From contig CAYHVK010000012.1 in assembly GCA_964360255.1 (NCBI GenBank), forward strand, positions 71,935 through 135,934: DNA of 64,000 nt. Direction: 5' to 3'. The notes under the pieces are model-generated. The model was not told where the DNA came from, ran no database searches, and saw only the letters and a list, made by a program, of their open reading frames with translations. Of the stretch, positions 60,565-64,000 are shown in pieces. This stretch comes from CAYHVK01 sp964360255. GTDB taxonomy: Bacteria; Bdellovibrionota; Bdellovibrionia; Bdellovibrionales; UBA1609. The position numbers and the translations under genes were made by a program. The stretch's first letter is position 1; each line of letters starts with the position of its first letter.

Positions 60565-60861
60565 TTAAATAACACTCCGATCGAAGTCGAGGAATCCCTC
60601 GACTTCGATCGGAGTGGGTTGAGATGAGACAAGAAACAACTGCAAAGTCTTAGACTTGCTGCTGCGACGAGAGTTTGAAACCAGCTGATCGCTGAGCTCA
60701 TCGGCAGATTTATAACCCTTTAAGGCCTCTAAACCCACATAATGGGCAATACCAAACGCCAATTGCGCCAGATTGCGGCGATTAAAATAAGTATAGAGCC
60801 TGGGACCCAGTTGATCGACAACCTCGTCCCAGTCCGGCGCTTCGCCAATATTCATACCCAT
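60565..60861 (-). CDS. Hypothetical protein, possibly truncated sigma-factor-like
   Basis: 98 residues. The first part, PDWDEVVDQLGPRLYTYFNRR, recalls the start of region 2 in ECF sigma factors, but the rest does not follow that family and no region 4 is found. The end of the gene is inside a 20-bp inverted repeat. It may be a truncated or fused ORF created by decay of the GNAT gene downstream. GAGGTATGG precedes the start. Confidence 0.45.
   Translation of the reverse strand: MGMNIGEAPDWDEVVDQLGPRLYTYFNRRNLAQLAFGIAHYVGLEALKGYKSADELSDQLVSNSRRSSKSKTLQLFLVSSQPTPIEVEGFLDFDRSVI
60573..60616. repeat. 20-bp perfect inverted repeat, 4-nt loop, over the 3' end of a gene
   Basis: 60573-60592 is the exact reverse complement of 60597-60616, with AATC between. 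On the minus strand a TTATTT stretch follows, so it may act as a strong terminator while also encoding the last residues of the gene at 60565. Confidence 0.8.
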
Positions 60862-60928
60862 ACCTCTTATTGAGGATACTTCAAAAAAAGTTGCAAGAAA
60901 AAATTATGATACATAGAATTTAACTCTG

Positions 60929-61588
60929 ATGTCTTCTGTTCAACCTCGCGGTCTTGGTGCCGCACTCTCAGTTATCGTTTGCATAATCGTCGCCTCGTTA
61001 ACGGCGTGGCTGATGACTTGCGAGATGCGTTCGCATCAGGCTTCAAATTTTTCTAATGAATCTTTACAAACCCGTTTTATGAGTTATGCGACCACTATCA
61101 GCGCCACCCGTCGCCTTAGCGTAGCCCAGCTGAAACAAGTTGAGGTTTTTGAGCGAAAATCTGGCGCCAGCTTATTCTGGAACTATGTACAGCTGCCCGA
61201 TGTTGTGGTGCGAGCTACGGTACCGGTTGAATATCTTTATTATGTGGATTTAAACGAGCGTTGGGAATTTACAAAGCGAGACACCGAGCTTCTGGTGGTC
61301 GCTCCGGCTTTAAAGTTTAACACCCCGGCCGCTGATGTTTCGGCTTTAAATTTTGAAGTTCGCCAAGGTAGCATGTTCCGCAATGAGCGCGATGTGGCAG
61401 TTGGCCTTCAAAAAGAGCTCACCCCGCTTTTAGAGCAGCGTGCGACTTTTAACCAACACCTAGTGCGTGAAACAGCCCGCAAAGAATTAACTAAAATCAT
61501 CACCGATTGGATGGGAGCCGAAGCTCCAGCCACGATTCAGGTTCGTTTTGCCGATGAGACTCCTGTTAAAGAGCGTCAAGCTTTATAA
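60929..61588 (+). CDS. Membrane-anchored protein, unknown (DUF4230-like?)
   Basis: 219 residues with one N-terminal membrane helix (about 8-30). The rest is alpha/beta with VEVFERKSGASLFW, VRATVPVEYLYYVDL and a helical C-terminal half, reminiscent of DUF4230, a membrane-linked family of unknown role; this similarity is only by eye. Convergent and overlapping by 13 bp with yjdF. Confidence 0.55.
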   Translation: MSSVQPRGLGAALSVIVCIIVASLTAWLMTCEMRSHQASNFSNESLQTRFMSYATTISATRRLSVAQLKQVEVFERKSGASLFWNYVQLPDVVVRATVPVEYLYYVDLNERWEFTKRDTELLVVAPALKFNTPAADVSALNFEVRQGSMFRNERDVAVGLQKELTPLLEQRATFNQHLVRETARKELTKIITDWMGAEAPATIQVRFADETPVKERQAL

Positions 61589-62166
61589 CGGTAAACCAAT
61601 TGAGCAGCGACTGCGCCTAGGCTTGCAAGAAACATATCCCACTGAGTGTCCCACTGGTCTCCTTGAGTGCCAAGAAAAGAATCAGCACCTTCACCCATAA
61701 TCAAAGCCGCCCACCATTCGAGAAACTCATAAACGACGCTGATGCTCATACAAATCGTTACGGTGATAAAAAAGAGCCAAGCTGCATCTCGCACGATATT
61801 TTTTCTCATTAAGATTTCACGGGCGACCAAGGCCGGCACAAACCCTTGCATCAAATGACCGATGCGATCATAAGGATTGCGCTCAAACGACAAGACATCT
61901 TTTAGCCAATAACCCAGCGGAACTTCTGCATAAGTGTAATGGCCACCCAGCATCAATACGAGTCCATGAATAAAAATCCAAAGCATAATGTATCTTGGCA
62001 GAGGAAAGCTTGTGCGCGTGAACCAAAGAATAGGCATGGCAATAAGCACAGGTGCGACCTCCATATACCAAGTGGCGCGATCTTTTGGGCCGATACCAGA
62101 TGCGATCAGGGCTAAAATCCATAAGCCGAACATCGCTAAAAACTGCGAACGAGTCAGTGTTTTCAT
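61576..62166 (-). CDS. YjdF-like membrane protein (DUF2238)
   Basis: 196 residues with six membrane helices. Recognised motifs are HYTYAEVPLGYW, NPYDRIGHLMQGFVPALVAREIL, and YEFLEWWAAL with GDQWDTQWDMFLASLGA, which are typical for DUF2238. Function unknown; inner membrane. ATG is preceded by a weak AGGAG-like site. Confidence 0.88.
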   Translation of the reverse strand: MKTLTRSQFLAMFGLWILALIASGIGPKDRATWYMEVAPVLIAMPILWFTRTSFPLPRYIMLWIFIHGLVLMLGGHYTYAEVPLGYWLKDVLSFERNPYDRIGHLMQGFVPALVAREILMRKNIVRDAAWLFFITVTICMSISVVYEFLEWWAALIMGEGADSFLGTQGDQWDTQWDMFLASLGAVAAQLVYRYKA

Positions 62167-62179
62167 AGGAGTATGTTAA

Positions 62180-62458
62180 TTAATAAGGACAATGACGGCA
62201 ACCGCTACCGCAGCAAACGCCGCGCTTTAAGTGGTATTTCTCTGTCATCACCATGTAGCCGCTCTCATAATAAAAATCTTCACCTTCAACGAGAGGCTTT
62301 GCAAAGGTTTTTAGACAATCTGGGCATAGGCAATTTTTAAAATCTTTTGGTAATGGATGAAGTGGAGGAAGGCTCGTGCACCAGCAAGAAGATTTCCCTT
62401 CAGCTAAACCATCACTGACTCCGCATTCGAATGTTTTTTGGCAGCGCTCACACTTCAT
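62180..62458 (-). CDS. Cysteine-rich CWC plus DUF5522 protein
   Basis: 92 residues with 13 Cys. N-terminus CERCQKTFECG and a CWC motif (SCWCTSLPPL) match the cysteine-rich CWC family; the C-terminus EGEDFYYESGYMVMTEKYHLKRG and CCGSGCRHCPY match DUF5522, which is often encoded separately. Probably Zn or Fe-S binding, function unknown. Placed 13 bp from the yjdF start. Confidence 0.85.
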   Translation of the reverse strand: MKCERCQKTFECGVSDGLAEGKSSCWCTSLPPLHPLPKDFKNCLCPDCLKTFAKPLVEGEDFYYESGYMVMTEKYHLKRGVCCGSGCRHCPY

Positions 62459-62462
62459 TGAA

Positions 62463-62915
62463 TCACTTTAACCGAAAAATAAAATTAATCAGCAAAGAAT
62501 CGCGCCCCGCCAAAGCTTGTTTTAACGCGCCAGATTTTAAAGCATCATTGATACTAGCTAATGCTGATTCGTCGAGACGCTTAAAACCACTCGAGGTATT
62601 AATAAGAGCTTGATCGTCTTTAATTTCGATTCGAACTAAACCCGACTCCCCTAACACTCGTGAAAGCTTTGGGTAAACTGCATGCAGTCCTAAGGACTCA
62701 CCTGAAACTCCGACGCCCGTTCGAGAGCCAGCGGCACCAACTTTATTGCTTGGCCGCTTTACAGCTTCAGAAGCCCCGCCATCGCCGCCTTGATATTGAA
62801 CATTAATACTGACAGTCGAATCGCCGCTCCCTTTGTCATTCCACAAAAAAATCACTAGACCTGCATGTAGCAGGACTGAGAAAATTAAAGTGCGAAAAAC
62901 AATAGAGCGAAACAA
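62463..62915 (-). CDS. TonB-like energy transducer C-terminal protein
   Basis: 150 residues: one N-terminal membrane helix (about 7-25), Gly/Ser-rich spacer, and a TonB C-terminal-type domain with YPKLSRVLGESGLVRIEIK and SALASINDALKSGALKQAL. It lies directly downstream of the TonB-dependent receptor gene (1-bp separation), so it is probably its partner in energy coupling. It is shorter than typical TonB and lacks a Pro-rich spacer. Confidence 0.75.
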   Translation of the reverse strand: MFRSIVFRTLIFSVLLHAGLVIFLWNDKGSGDSTVSINVQYQGGDGGASEAVKRPSNKVGAAGSRTGVGVSGESLGLHAVYPKLSRVLGESGLVRIEIKDDQALINTSSGFKRLDESALASINDALKSGALKQALAGRDSLLINFIFRLK

Positions 62916-64000
62916 TTAAAGCCTTCCGGTTAAGCCAGCATAGAAAGAAAGCCCAGGAGTACCATAACCCGCGACTTCTTCATATTTTTTATCGAAGACA
63001 TTTTCTAAACGGGCCTTGATGCTGAACTCGTCATTAATTTTGTATTCAGTGCCCAGATCTAATACTCCATAAGAACTATTCGTGATGCGACCGAACGTTA
63101 CGGGGTCAATATCAGGACGTTTTGCACGATAACCGTATTTTAAATAACTGGTGAATGCAGTCACTTGGTAATCAGCTTCTAAACTGAAACTTTGTCGTGG
63201 TCGGCGCACAAGAGGCAATCCTGTTGTCTCATCCTCAGAATCTAAATAGTTAAAAAAAGCTTTAATACTTAAATCAGTTTGAAGCTGCACGCGAGTCTGT
63301 AATTCTACGCCGCGACTGTTGGCTTTCGCTACATTCAGGTATTTATTTGTCGAAGTGTCGTAATCAATTAAGTCGCGATAAATATTATCAAAAACCGTAA
63401 TCGAAGAAAGATCTTTTTGAGTTAGATTGCCTTGCCATGTGACTTCACCTGTTCGCGAGTATTCATGATCAAGTGAAGTGTTACCAAAACTCGAATACAA
63501 TTGATAAAGGCTTGGAAGCTTAAAACCCGTTCCGTAAGTGATATAGATTTTTGATCTTTTGCCCGATGACAGAAAGCGACCGAATGAAGTACGATGACTG
63601 AAAATATCATTGATTTCGGTCGACTGATCAGATCTTACGCCCACATCGCCAAACCAAGCCTCACTCTCATAAATATAAGTCAGAGCTTCACCGAGCACGC
63701 CCTGATGCTTCTCGCCTATAGCCGAGTCAGTTCCATTAAATGAAGACTCACCTTTGCCCGCCTCTTCACGCCACTGCAAATCAAGACGAATTTTATGTTC
63801 TTCACCAACAGAAAGCTCATGACTAGTTTCAATTTTATAATTTTCGCTTTTAAAAGAGTCTGATGAGAAGTCTGTGCTTGCTGCATCAACCAGATTCTCA
63901 CTCTCTCTTTCATTTTGTGAAAAATAATAACCTAAGGTTGATAAAAGACGATCATCTAAAAATCGAGTTTGGCCACTTAGACCACCAATAAGCTGATCGG
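62916..64000 (-). CDS. TonB-dependent outer-membrane receptor, N-terminal part beyond window
   Basis: 361 open codons run from the right edge, without start in view, to the stop at 62916. Sequence is beta-barrel (TGFKLPSLYQLYSSFGNTSL with the ARxP-like FKLPSLYQLY motif of TBDRs; RGVELQTRVQL; NVFDKKYEEVAGYGTPG and the C-terminal FYAGLTGRL). BtuB-like class is likely because of the small barrel and the final aromatic pattern; the substrate (cobalamin, siderophore or other) is not decidable. The plug domain and TonB box are outside. Confidence 0.88.
   Translation of the reverse strand, partial: DQLIGGLSGQTRFLDDRLLSTLGYYFSQNERESENLVDAASTDFSSDSFKSENYKIETSHELSVGEEHKIRLDLQWREEAGKGESSFNGTDSAIGEKHQGVLGEALTYIYESEAWFGDVGVRSDQSTEINDIFSHRTSFGRFLSSGKRSKIYITYGTGFKLPSLYQLYSSFGNTSLDHEYSRTGEVTWQGNLTQKDLSSITVFDNIYRDLIDYDTSTNKYLNVAKANSRGVELQTRVQLQTDLSIKAFFNYLDSEDETTGLPLVRRPRQSFSLEADYQVTAFTSYLKYGYRAKRPDIDPVTFGRITNSSYGVLDLGTEYKINDEFSIKARLENVFDKKYEEVAGYGTPGLSFYAGLTGRL

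Overview
The window looks like chromosome of a Gram-negative bacterium, most likely Bdellovibrionota (Oligoflexia/Bdellovibrio side). This is inferred from the fused CcoN-CcoO oxidase subunit, several short secreted orphans, many REC-kinase hybrids and moderate GC; no rRNA or tRNA gene was seen, so the assignment is tentative.

Region 1 (1-6.3 kb) is a mobile/defence-like island. It holds a TIR-domain gene cut by the left edge, a divergent PIN-like nuclease gene, a ribbon-helix-helix-like gene preceded by a cluster of TGAGACTC boxes, a 111-nt near-perfect hairpin, a 52-residue ORF overlapping a tyrosine recombinase gene, TGCTAC boxes at exact 11-bp spacing, an unknown lipoprotein and a second, broken integrase fragment.

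Region 2 (6.3-42.3 kb) is the functional core: a low-oxygen/nitrogen-oxide and stress programme. It includes a GAF kinase and MarR regulator; a nitrite reductase cluster (nirK-cytochrome c fusion, nirV, SCO chaperone, hemerythrin, NnrS); Dps, HPF, BON, Hsp20, two CBS proteins, a K+ channel-like protein, UspA and a beta-CASP protein; a block of two-component proteins with an NtrC-type sigma-54 activator; and a cbb3 oxidase operon (ccoI-ccoS-ccoNO-ccoQ-ccoP-ccoG-safE). The main finding is that nine convincing and two weaker -24/-12 (sigma-54) promoters in this region each have a palindrome close to GACAA-N-TTGTC whose centre lies 48-70 bp upstream of the -24 element. Five palindrome loci serve divergent or single promoters, including the activator operon itself, which suggests one regulon controlled by the activator at 29444-30847. 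Inserted here is an AT-rich two-gene cassette (class 3 lipase plus HNH/treble-clef protein, 14.1-15.8 kb) and a metal-related HupE/DUF6488/His-rich group (17.3-18.9 kb).

Region 3 (42.3-64 kb) is mixed: an ars operon (arsR divergent from arsC-aquaporin), metG-chrA, a secreted pectate-lyase-like protein, TetR-GNAT, three small secreted proteins, an M23 peptidase-like lipoprotein, recQ, a POTRA/HEAT-like protein, an overlapping XPD-type helicase (with PD-(D/E)XK domain) and FAN1-like nuclease pair, YjdF, a CWC-DUF5522 protein, a TonB-like protein and a TonB-dependent receptor cut by the right edge.

All calls are by eye from sequence; family names rest on recognised motifs, not on database searches.
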